Positions 23,872 to 33,006 of a DNA stretch of 50,160 bases are shown here, piece after piece (the stretch's first letter is position 1; each line of letters begins with the position of its first letter). The DNA lies in the NCBI GenBank assembly GCA_964547875.1, contig CAZJPE010000007.1, positions 1 to 50,160 on the forward strand, read 5' to 3'. The DNA is from JAUSIK01 sp964547875 (GTDB lineage Archaea > Nanobdellota > Nanobdellia > Pacearchaeales > GW2011-AR1). The position numbers and the translations under genes were made by a program. The notes under the pieces were generated by a model. It saw only the letters and a program-made list of their open reading frames with translations. It was not told the origin of the DNA and did not search any database.

Positions 23872-23945
23872 TGGCCCCGACGGGATTTGAACCCGCGACA
23901 CCTGGCTTAAAAGGCCAGTGCTCTGCCAGACTGAGCTACGGAGCC
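23872..23945 (-). tRNA. tRNA-Lys (TTT)
   Basis: On the minus strand acceptor GGCTCCG pairs with CGGGGCC, discriminator A. Anticodon stem CTGGC/GCCAG with loop CTTTTAA gives anticodon TTT. The D arm is GCTC..GAGC and the T arm CGGG-TTCAAAT-CCCG. 74 nt, no intron. Its 3' side abuts a truncated antitoxin frame, hinting at past integration or deletion at this tRNA. Confidence 0.95.
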
Positions 23946-23993
23946 TTAGCTCAGAGAAGAACAGGTTATTTAAAAAGGTTTAGAAAGATAAAT

Positions 23994-24305
23994 TTACTTA
24001 ATGCTCTTTATCTTCTTAATCAATTCTTCTTTAGATAAAACACCAACAACTCTATCAACCTGCTCTTTTCCTTTGAAAAATAATAAAGTTGGAATGCTCT
24101 TTATCTCAAATTTCTGTGCTAATCCGCCTTCTTTGTCAACATCTACTTTGCCGAATTTTACATCTTTTATCTTGTCGGAAACATCTTCAACAAGCGGGCT
24201 TAAAATCTTACATGGATTGCACCAATCAGCATGAAAATCAATGACGCTCTTTCCGCTTTTTACAAATTCATCAAAACTCTTAGAAGTTAAAATTTTTACG
24301 CTCAT
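23994..24305 (-). CDS. trxA: Thioredoxin
   Basis: A 103-residue single-domain thioredoxin. The active site is WCNPC (28-32), with N replacing the common G. The cis-proline loop is SIPTLLFFK (about 71-79), and the surrounding FHADWC and VDVDKE strands are canonical. It reduces protein disulfides in the cytosol and could serve the class II ribonucleotide reductase encoded at 26044. The ATG follows an AT-rich stretch. Confidence 0.93.
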   Translation of the reverse strand: MSVKILTSKSFDEFVKSGKSVIDFHADWCNPCKILSPLVEDVSDKIKDVKFGKVDVDKEGGLAQKFEIKSIPTLLFFKGKEQVDRVVGVLSKEELIKKIKSIK

Positions 24306-24397
24306 TATTTAAAATAAAAAAGAGCCTTAATAAAGCTTATGGGAAACACATTAATTAAAACAGTTAATATTTAATATACTAAAATCTTAAATAAAAT

Positions 24398-25012
24398 ATG
24401 AATAAAAATCAATTATTAAAAAGCCTTAGATTGCATGGATTCTCAAAAGAAATAATAAGCGCATTTAAAAAAGTGAAAAGAGAGCGCTTTTTGCCTAAAG
24501 CCTTAAGGCATTATGCTTATGAAGATAATGCCCTGCCTTTGGAAAAAGGAGCGACAATCTCGCAGCCCTATACAATTGCGTTCATGCTCTCACTTTTAGA
24601 TTTGAAGCAAAATCAGAAAATATTAGAGATTGGCTCTGGCTCAGGCTATGTCTTAGCGCTTATCTCACAGATAATAAAAAAAGGAGAAATTTATGGAGTT
24701 GAAATAATAAGCTCGCTTGCAGAAAGCTCAAAGAAAATTCTGTCAAAGAACAAGAAAATTAAAATATTAAACAAAGATGGCTTATACGGATTTCCAAAAC
24801 ATGCTCCTTATGACAGAATTATAATAAGTGCAGCCGCTGAGGAAATTCCAGAACATTTATATTCCCAATTAAAAGAAGACGCGATAATAGTAACTCCTGT
24901 GAAAAATTCAATCTTTCAGATAAAAAAGCATAAGAATAAAATCACAATCAAAGAATTTCCAGGCTTTGTATTTGTTCCCTTAGTTAATGATGAGACTAAA
25001 TCCATTCTATAA
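24398..25012 (+). CDS. pcm: Protein-L-isoaspartate O-methyltransferase
   Basis: A 204-residue SAM-dependent methyltransferase. The N-terminal ALPLEKGATISQPYTIAFML (about 46-65) is the substrate loop of PIMT. The SAM motif I ILEIGSGSGYVLALI (about 75-89) and the motif II region YDRIIISAAAEEIPEHLYSQ (about 138-157) are in place. It methylates isoaspartyl residues in aged proteins to start repair. Normal length for archaeal PIMT. Converges with the frameshifted gene downstream, overlapping by 17 nt. Confidence 0.92.
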   Translation: MNKNQLLKSLRLHGFSKEIISAFKKVKRERFLPKALRHYAYEDNALPLEKGATISQPYTIAFMLSLLDLKQNQKILEIGSGSGYVLALISQIIKKGEIYGVEIISSLAESSKKILSKNKKIKILNKDGLYGFPKHAPYDRIIISAAAEEIPEHLYSQLKEDAIIVTPVKNSIFQIKKHKNKITIKEFPGFVFVPLVNDETKSIL

Positions 25013-25222
25013 TGTCTTTTAGAGCATACGTTCTATAATCATCTCTATCAAAATCCCATACCTTTAATAGCCATTGCTCTCTAGGATGATAATCAGTTTT
25101 GCCATAAAAAATTCTCAAAGGAATAATACTCCTTATACCGACCTCTCCCTTCCAATTTTTATAATATCTATATCTTTATCTCCAACAATCTCTTTTACCT
25201 CTTTAGGTAATTCGTAGGACAT
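24996..25222 (-). pseudogene. WYL-like small protein, frameshifted
   Basis: From ATG 25222 the frame gives MSYELPKEVKEIVGDKDIDI and ends early at TAA. The next frame continues with YKNWKGEVGIRSIIPLRIFY and then GKTDYHPREQWLLKVWDFD, ending DIIEWI at 24996. The second part resembles the beta-sandwich core of WYL-type ligand-binding domains. One frameshift in the YYKNW area splits the gene. It is inactivated unless the shift is programmed or a sequencing error. Confidence 0.55.
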
Positions 25223-25272
25223 ATAATTTAATAATCAAATAACTTAAAAACTTATCTGAAATTATCAGAAAT

Positions 25273-25887
25273 ATGGAAGATTTGAACAAAAGATTAATCT
25301 CTTTATATGAGAAATTATTAAAAAAGCACAACTATCAAGGATGGTGGCCAATAAAAGGAAAATATCATCCGCGGGATTATACTTATCCTAAAAATAAAGA
25401 AGAAATTTTTGAGATAATTATTGGCGCAATATTAACACAAAATACTTTATGGAAAAATGTAGAAAAGTCCTTGGAAAAATTGCATGAGAATAATTTGATT
25501 TCTTTGCAAACATTATTAAAAACATCTAACCAAAAATTGGCACAATTAATCAAAAGCGCAGGCTATTTCAATCAAAAGATAAAAAAATTAAAATTATTTG
25601 CTGAATTTCATTTGAAAAATGAGAGAAGAATACCACTAAGAAAAGAATTATTAAACATCTGGGGAATTGGAAAAGAAACTGCAGATTCTATACTTTTATA
25701 CGCATATAAGCGGCCAATTTTTGTCGTAGATAATTACACGAAAAAAATCGCGGAAAAATATCTTGGTGTTAATAGTAGTGATTATGATGAGCTCCAAGAT
25801 TTATTTCACAAAAATCTTCCGAGAGACTATAAACTCTACAATGAGTTTCATGCCCTAATTGTTGCAGAAGGGAAAAATCTAAAATGA
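25273..25887 (+). CDS. HhH-GPD DNA glycosylase, MagIII/endonuclease III-like
   Basis: A 204-residue HhH-GPD protein. AILTQNTLWKNVEKSLEKL (about 52-70), the hairpin LLNIWGIGKETADSILLYAY (about 127-146) and the catalytic aspartate in FVVDNYTKKI (about 150-159) are clear. The C-terminus stops at HALIVAEGKNLK without the four-cysteine FeS loop of endonuclease III. Early QGWWPIKGKYHPRDYTYP resembles MagIII-type 3-methyladenine glycosylases. It removes damaged bases; the exact substrate is uncertain. Confidence 0.82.
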   Translation: MEDLNKRLISLYEKLLKKHNYQGWWPIKGKYHPRDYTYPKNKEEIFEIIIGAILTQNTLWKNVEKSLEKLHENNLISLQTLLKTSNQKLAQLIKSAGYFNQKIKKLKLFAEFHLKNERRIPLRKELLNIWGIGKETADSILLYAYKRPIFVVDNYTKKIAEKYLGVNSSDYDELQDLFHKNLPRDYKLYNEFHALIVAEGKNLK

Positions 25888-26043
25888 GAGAGTTTAGGGC
25901 TAAAGATAAAAAAATAAGAAAAGCACGAAAGGAGGAGATAAAAATCTAGGAAAACAAGGAGAAAATGCTTTGAGAAATTAAAGCTGAAAGAGAGACTGAG
26001 CTTAAGATATTACAGCAAAAGCACTAAAGATAATACAGAAAGA

Positions 26044-28980
26044 TTATTCTCCGCACCCGCTTCTCTGCGTTTGCTTGCAACTCATGCACATTATCTCGCA
26101 ATTCCCGATTCTCTTTGCAGGCCCTCCACAGAACGAGCATATAATCCCCTCATTGCCAAATTCGCTTAACATGGCCTGCTCCTCCATATTACTATCTTCT
26201 AAATCTTCTTCAACCTCTATTTTTACTCCAGCAGAGCTCTCTCCAAAATTATTCAGCATGAATTGTGCAACGTAATCAACAATAGACGAGGCAGTCCTTA
26301 TCGGTCTTATTTTTTCGTCAATTGTTCCTCCTCCTTCATTTTTCACAAATCCAGCTGGCTCAAATTTTTGATGCCTGAATTTTCCAAATAAATCATTGGC
26401 AGTTGCCCCATACTGCAAGTTCAATGAAATTGAGCGCGCCCAGGCATCCATTAATCCCCTGATTGTTGAGCCTTGTTTTGCCATTGTGATAAATATTTCT
26501 CCTGGATTCCCATTATCATACAATCCAACTGTTAAATAGCCAGTTTGTCCTCCAATCTCAAACTTATGCGTAATTGATTTTCTTGTTTGAGGCATAGGTA
26601 TTCTCTCCCTGGAAATTTTCTCAATTTTCTTTATCATTTCTTTTTCAGTCTTTTGCGTATTTAATGGCTGACTTCTCTTGCTGTTCTCACGATATATCGC
26701 AACCGCCTTTAGGCCCTTTTTCCATGCGTAAATATAAGCATTAGCAATATCTTCTATGCTCGAATCTTCCGGCATGTTGATTGTCTTACTTATAGCTCCT
26801 GAAATAAACGGCTGAGTCACAGACATTATATCAATATGGGCTTTATATTGAATAGCTCTCTTGCCTTTTGCAGGCTTAAATGCGCAGTCAAAAACAGCCA
26901 GATGCTCTTCTCTTAAATATGGCACCCCTTCAATTGTGTCGTTTTTGTCTATATAATTAACTATATCACTAATCTGGTTTTCATTATAGCCAAGCTTTCT
27001 TAAAGCCAAAGGAACGCATCTATTCACTATTTTCAGCATACCGCCCCCGCTTAATACCTTGTATTTGACAAGAGCGATATCTGGCTCAATTCCAGTTGTA
27101 TCACAATCGAGCATAAAAGAAATTGTTCCAGTCGGCGCCAATACACTTGCCTGCGCATTTCTAAACCCATATTTTTCTCCAAGCTCAAGTGCCTCTGTCC
27201 AGGAATCCCAAGCGACATTAACTAAATCCCTCAAATATAAAGGAATTTTCTCAACATCAATATCCTTCACATGATCTCTGTGCATTCTTATAACATCAAT
27301 CATAGGTTCTCTATTTTCTTTAAATCCGGGAAATGGGCCCATCATTCCTGCCAATTCAGCGCTTGTTTTGTAAGCCTCCCCGCACATAATTGCAGTAATT
27401 GCTGCTGCTACAGCCCTTCCTTCTTCAGAATCATATGGCAGGCCAAATGACATCAATAAAGCTCCTAAATTAGCATAGCCTAATCCCAAAGTTCTGAAAA
27501 TATGCGACCTCTCTGCAATCTTTTCAGTCGGATAGCTTGCTCCATCAACAATAATCTCCATTGCGGTAATAAAATATTTTATAACTCTCTTGAATTTTTC
27601 AGCGTTAAATAGTCCTTCTGAAGTTCTAAATTTCATTAAATTGATTGAAGCTAAATTGCACGCTGTATCATCAAGAAAAGAATATTCACTGCACGGATTT
27701 GTTGCGTTTTGCCTTCCAGAATTCTTGCAAGTATGATATTTATTAATAACACTGTCGCATTGTATTCCAGGATCTCCGCAGATCCAGGTTCCTTCAGCAA
27801 TCTTCATTAAAATATCTTTAGCTTTCAAAGTCTCGCATACATTTCCTGTTGTTACAAATCGCGTCCGCCATTCTTCATCATTTTTTACAGCCTCCATAAA
27901 TTCATCAGGAACACGAACAGACATATTACAATTCTGGAAGAAAATGCTTCTATATGCTTCTCCATTCATTCCCCCTTCATAGCCTTGCTCTATTAACGCC
28001 CATGCCTTTTTTTCTTCCTTTTGTTTTGCCTCAATAAATTCTATAATATCGGGATGCTCAACATTTAATATCTCCATTTTAGCAGCTCTTCTTGTCTTTC
28101 CTCCTGATTTAATAACTCCAGCATAGGCGTCATAGCCTTTCATGAAACTTACAGGTCCTGATGCCCATCCTCCCCCTGTTAATCTTTCTTTAGAGCTTCT
28201 TAACGGAGAGCGATTAGTTCCTGTACCAGAGCCGGCAGTAAACAAATTTGCTTCTGCAACCTGAACTTTTAGTATAGAATCGATATTATCTTCTATGCCC
28301 TGAATAAAGCATGCTGAGCATTGTGGTCTATCTTCAACGTAATCTTTTGGAACAGATATTCCACTTTGGTCCTTGTTTTTTATTGCTTTTACGACCTTTT
28401 CCTTTTCAAAATCCCACTTAAAGTTACTTACTCCTCCGGCCTCTTTATTATAAAATTGTATTCCTGCGTTAAACCATACAGGCGAATTAAACACGCATAA
28501 TTGATTTAAACAAGTAGACGCAATTTCATCTTGTAAAATCTTACTCTCTTTTTCGTTAAAATATCCTTGCTTTAATGCCTGTCTGCCTATATATCTTGAA
28601 ACGCGGCCTATCAATTGCTCGACACTATTTTCTCTTTCTCCTTTATCCTGATTTCCCCAGAAATATTTGCTCGCTACAACTTTAATAGCTAGCGAGCTCC
28701 AGAAATCAGGCCTTTTAACATTTTGTTGCGTAAAAATAACTTTTCCTTGATCATCTGTTACACTGACATCTTCAGATATCCATTTCAAAGGTTTCCCGTT
28801 AATGTCAAAAGAAAAAGGGTTTTCTCCCTCTCGAGTAAAATACCTCTCCATTAACATTGGAATTTTAGCAGAAAATGATGAAGACTCTATTTTCTGATAC
28901 ATGGGATGTTTTATCCCATGCTCATGAATCCCATTTCCATTGCTATTCCCATTTAAATTATCTCCATTACCATTAGCCAT
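26044..28980 (-). CDS. nrdJ: Adenosylcobalamin-dependent (class II) ribonucleotide reductase
   Basis: A 978-residue single-chain enzyme. QCSACFIQGIEDNIDSIL (about 219-236) carries one active-site cysteine and NPCSEYSFLDDTACNLASIN (about 429-448) the N/C/E catalytic loop with the thiyl cysteine. SVLAPTGTISFMLDCDTTGI (about 613-632) is the phosphate site. The C-terminus has a Cys-rich zinc-ribbon-like tail (CSFCGG ... CMSCKQ). It reduces ribonucleotides to deoxyribonucleotides with B12, without oxygen or iron-tyrosyl radical. The low-complexity Asn/Gly N-terminus (1-16) is an add-on. Located downstream of nrdR on the same strand. Confidence 0.96.
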   Translation of the reverse strand: MANGNGDNLNGNSNGNGIHEHGIKHPMYQKIESSSFSAKIPMLMERYFTREGENPFSFDINGKPLKWISEDVSVTDDQGKVIFTQQNVKRPDFWSSLAIKVVASKYFWGNQDKGERENSVEQLIGRVSRYIGRQALKQGYFNEKESKILQDEIASTCLNQLCVFNSPVWFNAGIQFYNKEAGGVSNFKWDFEKEKVVKAIKNKDQSGISVPKDYVEDRPQCSACFIQGIEDNIDSILKVQVAEANLFTAGSGTGTNRSPLRSSKERLTGGGWASGPVSFMKGYDAYAGVIKSGGKTRRAAKMEILNVEHPDIIEFIEAKQKEEKKAWALIEQGYEGGMNGEAYRSIFFQNCNMSVRVPDEFMEAVKNDEEWRTRFVTTGNVCETLKAKDILMKIAEGTWICGDPGIQCDSVINKYHTCKNSGRQNATNPCSEYSFLDDTACNLASINLMKFRTSEGLFNAEKFKRVIKYFITAMEIIVDGASYPTEKIAERSHIFRTLGLGYANLGALLMSFGLPYDSEEGRAVAAAITAIMCGEAYKTSAELAGMMGPFPGFKENREPMIDVIRMHRDHVKDIDVEKIPLYLRDLVNVAWDSWTEALELGEKYGFRNAQASVLAPTGTISFMLDCDTTGIEPDIALVKYKVLSGGGMLKIVNRCVPLALRKLGYNENQISDIVNYIDKNDTIEGVPYLREEHLAVFDCAFKPAKGKRAIQYKAHIDIMSVTQPFISGAISKTINMPEDSSIEDIANAYIYAWKKGLKAVAIYRENSKRSQPLNTQKTEKEMIKKIEKISRERIPMPQTRKSITHKFEIGGQTGYLTVGLYDNGNPGEIFITMAKQGSTIRGLMDAWARSISLNLQYGATANDLFGKFRHQKFEPAGFVKNEGGGTIDEKIRPIRTASSIVDYVAQFMLNNFGESSAGVKIEVEEDLEDSNMEEQAMLSEFGNEGIICSFCGGPAKRIGNCEIMCMSCKQTQRSGCGE

Positions 28981-29318
28981 TTTCTTCCTCTTTTTACGAA
29001 TATGATATTTTATTTATATATTTGTTATAATGTTTAAGTTAATATTATGATAATTATTATAGTTACAACTATCCAAATTATTATCTTTATCAGTTTTTTG
29101 CATATTATTTCCATTCATATTCTCCAGTCCTCTTTTTTGTATCATCTTTTCACTTCGCTTATCGATTACAATTTTTCCTATTTTTATAATCTTTTTATGC
29201 TCTTCAAGTTAATCTATTACAATCCATAATTCTAATATTATATCTTTCTTTGTGATATCTTATTTCCCTTCCCATTTTCATCATCTTTTCGTCTCTTTTT
29301 ATGAATATTAATTTTAAT
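28981..29318. other. AT-rich gap between nrdR and nrdJ
   Basis: No convincing gene. The minus strand contains an Asn-rich 43-codon frame (29014-29145) that looks like AT-rich noise. A TATA-like ATATATAAATAA lies about 40-50 nt before the nrdJ start, indicating that nrdJ has its own promoter. No second NrdR box was found here by eye. Confidence 0.4.
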
Positions 29319-29762
29319 TTATTTTTTAATTAAATCCCTTATCTCTTTTTTAAAATCATCAAGATCTGCAAAATCCTTGTAAACAGACGCAAATCTGATA
29401 TATGCCACTTTGTCTATTTTCTTTAACTCCTTTGATACTAGTTCGCCAATAAAACTCGTCTTAACGTCATCTCCCTTTTTTCTCACTTTTTCCTCTACTC
29501 TTCCAATCATTTTTTCAATTATTTCATCGCTCACAGGCCGCTTTTCACACGCCTTTAATACCCCTCTTTTTATTTTTTCTCTCTCAAACTCTTCTCTTCC
29601 GCCATCTTTTTTAATTACGCGGAGTTCAGCTCTTTCAACTCCTTCTCTCGTATTGAATCGCTTGCCGCATTTTAGGCATTCCCGCCTTCTTCTCGTAGTT
29701 TCTTGAGCATCTCTTTTATCTATAACCTTGCTTTCTTCATTAAGGCAGTAAGGGCACAGCAT
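29319..29762 (-). CDS. nrdR: NrdR, ribonucleotide reductase repressor
   Basis: A 147-residue NrdR. The N-terminal zinc ribbon uses C3, C6, C29 and C32 (MLCPYC ... RRRECLKCGKRFNTRE). The ATP-cone spans about 47-135, with the VIKKDGGREEFEREKIKRGV entry strand and ASVYKDFADLDDF near the end. The protein senses ATP/dATP and represses ribonucleotide reductase genes, here most likely nrdJ and itself. Two NrdR boxes lie directly upstream. This is a bacterial-type regulator in an archaeal setting. Confidence 0.95.
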   Translation of the reverse strand: MLCPYCLNEESKVIDKRDAQETTRRRRECLKCGKRFNTREGVERAELRVIKKDGGREEFEREKIKRGVLKACEKRPVSDEIIEKMIGRVEEKVRKKGDDVKTSFIGELVSKELKKIDKVAYIRFASVYKDFADLDDFKKEIRDLIKK

Positions 29763-29779
29763 CTCTTTTTATTCCTTTA

Positions 29780-29826
29780 ACACAATATATTGTGGTTTTT
29801 ACAATTCTTAACACAATCTATTGTAT
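29780..29826. promoter_or_regulatory. Pair of NrdR boxes upstream of nrdR
   Basis: Two 16-bp near-palindromes, ACACAATATATTGTGG (29780-29795) and ACACAATCTATTGTAT (29811-29826), match the ACACwAtATaTwGTGT-type NrdR consensus. Their starts are 31 bp apart, three helical turns, the spacing known from bacterial NrdR operators. They lie 18-64 nt before the nrdR ATG, around the presumed TATA box, so they should mediate autorepression. Confidence 0.8.
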
Positions 29827-29929
29827 TTATTTTAGATTTAAAACATATTCATATTTAAACATTTCTATATCGGAATTTTTTCCGTCGATAATTTAAAAAT
29901 TAATAAAGTATTATTTTTTAAGTGACAAA

Positions 29930-30325
29930 TTATAAAGTTCTGTTTAAATTTTTCTCCAAGAGTGCTGTAGAAAGTAAACTCGAATAACTAATATTAATCG
30001 CTTTTTCCAAGTCATAAACCAACATCTTACCTAATCCTTCTATCTTCTGTGTTCTAAACTTTTTTGCATAAATTATGTCCCCATATTTGTTTTTCAGTAT
30101 AGAGTTTCCATTCTCACAAATACTTGCTCTTTTTTTATATATCATCGGCAATTCTTTCATTTGCTTTCTGTAAAATACTTTTATTTTCTTTCCATGTCTT
30201 CTTAATGGAGCTATCATCTTGCTTTTCATTTTGTATCTAACAAACTTATGATGCTTTTCTGCATCATAAGCCTTATCCTGCAAAAAGAGTTCAACATTTC
30301 TTCTTTTGCATGCTCTCTCGGCCAA
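29930..30325 (-). pseudogene. C-terminal fragment of a DDE transposase
   Basis: The 131-codon frame encodes LFLQDKAYDAEKHHKF (likely second catalytic Asp), basic linker segments and SICENGNSILKNKYG (likely catalytic Glu), typical for IS5/IS4-type DDE transposases. The first catalytic Asp and the whole N-terminal half are missing. The frame stays open upstream of the TTG at 30325 to about 30390 without transposase similarity, so the copy is truncated. No clear terminal inverted repeats were found. Confidence 0.7.
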
Positions 30326-30428
30326 TGGCTGAAAGTCTATACTTTCATAATAGAGTAGATTAAACCGCTCTATGCGGAGATACTGACAGCATCAAAAGAT
30401 TTATAAATACCAAATATTTAACTAATAT

Positions 30429-30914
30429 ATGTTCAGACAAAAAAGAGGGTTGAGTGATGTAGTAACAGTTACATTGATTATACTTTTGGCAATTGCTGCG
30501 GTCGCTATAGTGTGGGCCTTTGTAAGGAGCACATTAGAGGAAACTGGCAAGCAAATTACAGGGGCTTGCATAACCACGAGTGCTAAGTTGATTGGGACTT
30601 GTCTTGCAAGTGATGGTGGGGTAACAGTCAGAAATGATGGCAGACAAGATACTATTGAGGGAATAAAATTAATATATTATGAAACAACTGCAGATGATTC
30701 TCAGTCTGTAACAAGAGATGCTGATTGCACTAATATAGCTCCATTGGCGCAACAAAGATGTACGCCACAAGATCCTGATGGTACAGGACCTCAGACAGCA
30801 GTACCAGATTTTGATAGTGTTACTGCAGGTAATCAAATTGCAAGAGTAGGCTCCGCTGCTGTGGTTGGCGGAGTAGTATGTCCTGTATCAACCGAGACTG
30901 CAGTTTGCGCTTAG
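30429..30914 (+). CDS. Archaeal type IV pilin-like protein
   Basis: The N-terminus MFRQKRGLSDVVTVTLIILL carries a class III signal peptide: a KRG processing site followed by the SDVVTVTLIILLAIAAVAIV hydrophobic helix used for filament assembly. The 125-residue mature domain is Thr/Ala/Gly-rich with paired cysteines (ACITTSAKLIGTC, ADCTN, QRC, VCPV ... VCA). It would be cut by an archaeal prepilin peptidase and exported. The TATA box ATTTATAAATACC is 25-30 nt upstream. GC content is higher than in neighbouring genes. Confidence 0.88.
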   Translation: MFRQKRGLSDVVTVTLIILLAIAAVAIVWAFVRSTLEETGKQITGACITTSAKLIGTCLASDGGVTVRNDGRQDTIEGIKLIYYETTADDSQSVTRDADCTNIAPLAQQRCTPQDPDGTGPQTAVPDFDSVTAGNQIARVGSAAVVGGVVCPVSTETAVCA

Positions 30915-31105
30915 ATTTTTATTTTTTATTTCTGATTATTAAAATAGATAATAGTCATATAGCAAGATAGAGAAAGATATTTTATTGGGGCTATCTGTGA
31001 TTGGAGGTAATAGATTGACTTTAATTTGTTCTTTATATTTGATTCTAGAGTATATATGGAGATAAAAAATGTTAAGTTTAAATATGGCTTTTTATTAATT
31101 TTGAT

Positions 31106-31648
31106 ATGATAGAGGTGGAGGCGAAAATTTGGATTTCTGACCCTGCTATTTTTAGAAAGAGGATAAAAAAAATTGCAAAATTTGTCCATAAGGAGAAGAA
31201 AATTGATGATTACTATACTTTAGAAAGCTTGAAAAAATATCCGATGAAGAGCTTAAGGATTAGGAAAAGAAGAGATATTTATGAAATTAATTTTAAGCAG
31301 AGATTGTCCTATCTAAATCGCGTGCATGCGAAGAACGAGAGGGAATTTATTTTAAGAGATGTTATGCCGTTTTTGGATTTGATTAAGGATTTCGGGTTTA
31401 AACAATGGCTAAGGAAAGAGAAATTAAGCGAGATATATGAGATAAACAAAAAGTTTCATGTGGAGATTAATAAAGTGAAACATCTTGGCTGGTTTTTAGA
31501 GATTGAGTATCTTTGCGATAAAGAAGACATTGAAATGGCTCGAGGGAGAGTTTTACAAGTCATTGATAAATTAGATATCAGAAGAAAGCAGATTATTAAA
31601 GAGGGTTATACAAAAATGCTGTGGGATAAAAGAAAATTAGGCATTTAG
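31106..31648 (+). CDS. cyaB: CYTH-domain protein (CyaB-like class IV)
   Basis: A 180-residue CYTH protein: the N-terminal EVEAKIW gives the ExExK motif; RKKR-type basic strands (LRIRKRRDIYEINFKQR, about 50-66), GFKQWLRKEKL and HVEINKVKHLGWFLEIEYL (about 126-144) form the tunnel. Members hydrolyse triphosphates (thiamine triphosphate or inorganic triphosphate) or act as class IV adenylyl cyclases. Full length. Faces a divergent pilin and a convergent 232-residue gene. Confidence 0.82.
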   Translation: MIEVEAKIWISDPAIFRKRIKKIAKFVHKEKKIDDYYTLESLKKYPMKSLRIRKRRDIYEINFKQRLSYLNRVHAKNEREFILRDVMPFLDLIKDFGFKQWLRKEKLSEIYEINKKFHVEINKVKHLGWFLEIEYLCDKEDIEMARGRVLQVIDKLDIRRKQIIKEGYTKMLWDKRKLGI

Positions 31649-31655
31649 GTAGTCT

Positions 31656-32354
31656 TTAATTCTTTTGAACATTTTTAGCATCTATTTTTTTTGGCTTCTT
31701 TTCTTTTTCAGCCTTTTCTACTCCACCTTTTTCAGTTATTTGCTTCTTAAGCCTTTGCTTTTCTTTTTGTATCTTTTCTTCCAGCTTTTCAAGATTGTCT
31801 ATTTCTTCCTTGATATCCCCCTTTGGCTGTTCTGACTGCATTTGCGTTTTTATCTGCTCCATTGGGACTTTTTTCATAATCTCCATGAAAGAAGTTTTCT
31901 CCATTTTTAGAATTGTTTCAGATTCGTCTTCGATATGCGCCTTGAGAATTTCCATGCCAGAGAGAACGCAATTCACATTCCATATCTTTTTTCCCTTGAT
32001 ATTTTGAATTACAGCTATTATCTTCTTTATCTCCTCTGTTATGTTCCTATTTCTCATCTCATCTTCCAAGATTCCATGAAGCGCATCCAAATCTATATTT
32101 GTTTTTATCTCTAATTTTTCAGGAGCCTTGTCTATGGCTGCGTCTAAAATCTGAAGATTTACTCCCTTATCAAGTGTGAATGCTGCGAATTTCTTTTTGG
32201 ATGGGATATAAAAGTCTATTTGATGGATATTCTGGCCCATTTCAAAATCCAGGACAAAAAAACCTGCAACGAGAAATGCGTCGGAATATTTTTCCTTGAA
32301 TTGCTTGTATTCAGAGGATATATTAAGCTTTTGTATGTATGGTTGTATTTTCAT
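31656..32354 (-). CDS. Hypothetical protein with Lys/Glu-rich tail, 232 residues
   Basis: Residues 1-150 look like a folded alpha/beta domain (SDAFLVAGFFVLDFEMGQNI then IHQIDFYIPSKKKFAAFTLD). Residues 165-232 are a long charged helix with strong Lys/Glu repeats, probably a coiled coil. No signal peptide. It seems to be a conserved cytoplasmic protein of this lineage, but the family is not recognised. Confidence 0.55.
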   Translation of the reverse strand: MKIQPYIQKLNISSEYKQFKEKYSDAFLVAGFFVLDFEMGQNIHQIDFYIPSKKKFAAFTLDKGVNLQILDAAIDKAPEKLEIKTNIDLDALHGILEDEMRNRNITEEIKKIIAVIQNIKGKKIWNVNCVLSGMEILKAHIEDESETILKMEKTSFMEIMKKVPMEQIKTQMQSEQPKGDIKEEIDNLEKLEEKIQKEKQRLKKQITEKGGVEKAEKEKKPKKIDAKNVQKN

Positions 32355-32615
32355 CTTCTTTTCTGTTTTGTTAATTAAATTAAGATAGTTTATAAGCTTT
32401 TAGATTTAAAAATTGTGTTGCATGACTCAATATAAATAACGCGATTCTTTCTAACTATTTAATAGGTAAATTCTATCGTCGCAAGATTGTTATTAATGAT
32501 AAATAAGCATACTTATAGAATGAATTTAGAACATTATCTATGAGTTATACTAAATTTAAAAGATACTACTAAAAAGAAACGAAATATTTAAATAGTGAAC
32601 AATAATGAGAAATTT

Positions 32616-32954
32616 ATGGGATTGTTCAAAAGAAAATATCAAGCGGACACAGTAGTTTATAGAAGCCCAGATGGAAAACCTGCCTATTATATTCAATGGG
32701 AATTAGGTTCTAAGCATAATGATTTAAGAAAAAAAGCAAAATTCTGCATTGAGGAAATACTGGAAGGAAGAGGAGTAGCAATGAAGGGAGAAGAACTTGG
32801 AAGTATTTTGGTTCCATTAAATTATAGCGATAAATCTAATTTTGAGGGAGTGGCTTTGTTGCATATATGCGTTGAGGAAGGTGAAAAAAGACCTATAATA
32901 GAATGGACAATTGATATTAAAGTAGTAAAGAAAAGTTCTATATTTTCCTTATAA
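32616..32954 (+). CDS. Hypothetical protein, about 112 residues
   Basis: Soluble protein starting MGLFKRKYQADTVVYRSPDG. An upstream in-frame GTG at 32595 is less likely, because the TATA box ATATTTAAATAG (32583-32594) ends there and places transcription start near 32613. The C-terminal half alternates strands (LHICVEEGEKRPIIEWTIDI). No family recognised. Confidence 0.55.
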   Translation: MGLFKRKYQADTVVYRSPDGKPAYYIQWELGSKHNDLRKKAKFCIEEILEGRGVAMKGEELGSILVPLNYSDKSNFEGVALLHICVEEGEKRPIIEWTIDIKVVKKSSIFSL

Positions 32955-33006
32955 TCGATTGAATCACAATATTATCTACAAGTAAAACAACGGCAGTATA
33001 CTAATA

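Noticed and set aside
29014..29145. Asn-rich 43-codon ORF between nrdR and nrdJ (minus strand)
   Set aside because: Low-complexity AAT/AAC-driven composition, no promoter at the right distance, no coupling to nrdJ; likely AT-rich noise.
29930..30325. Complete insertion sequence
   Set aside because: Only the C-terminal half of a transposase is present, with no terminal inverted repeats or target duplication visible.
32540..32554. TATGAGTTATACTAA occurs also near 44770-44784
   Set aside because: A 15-mer match is expected by chance several times in an AT-rich window of this size, and the flanks do not align.
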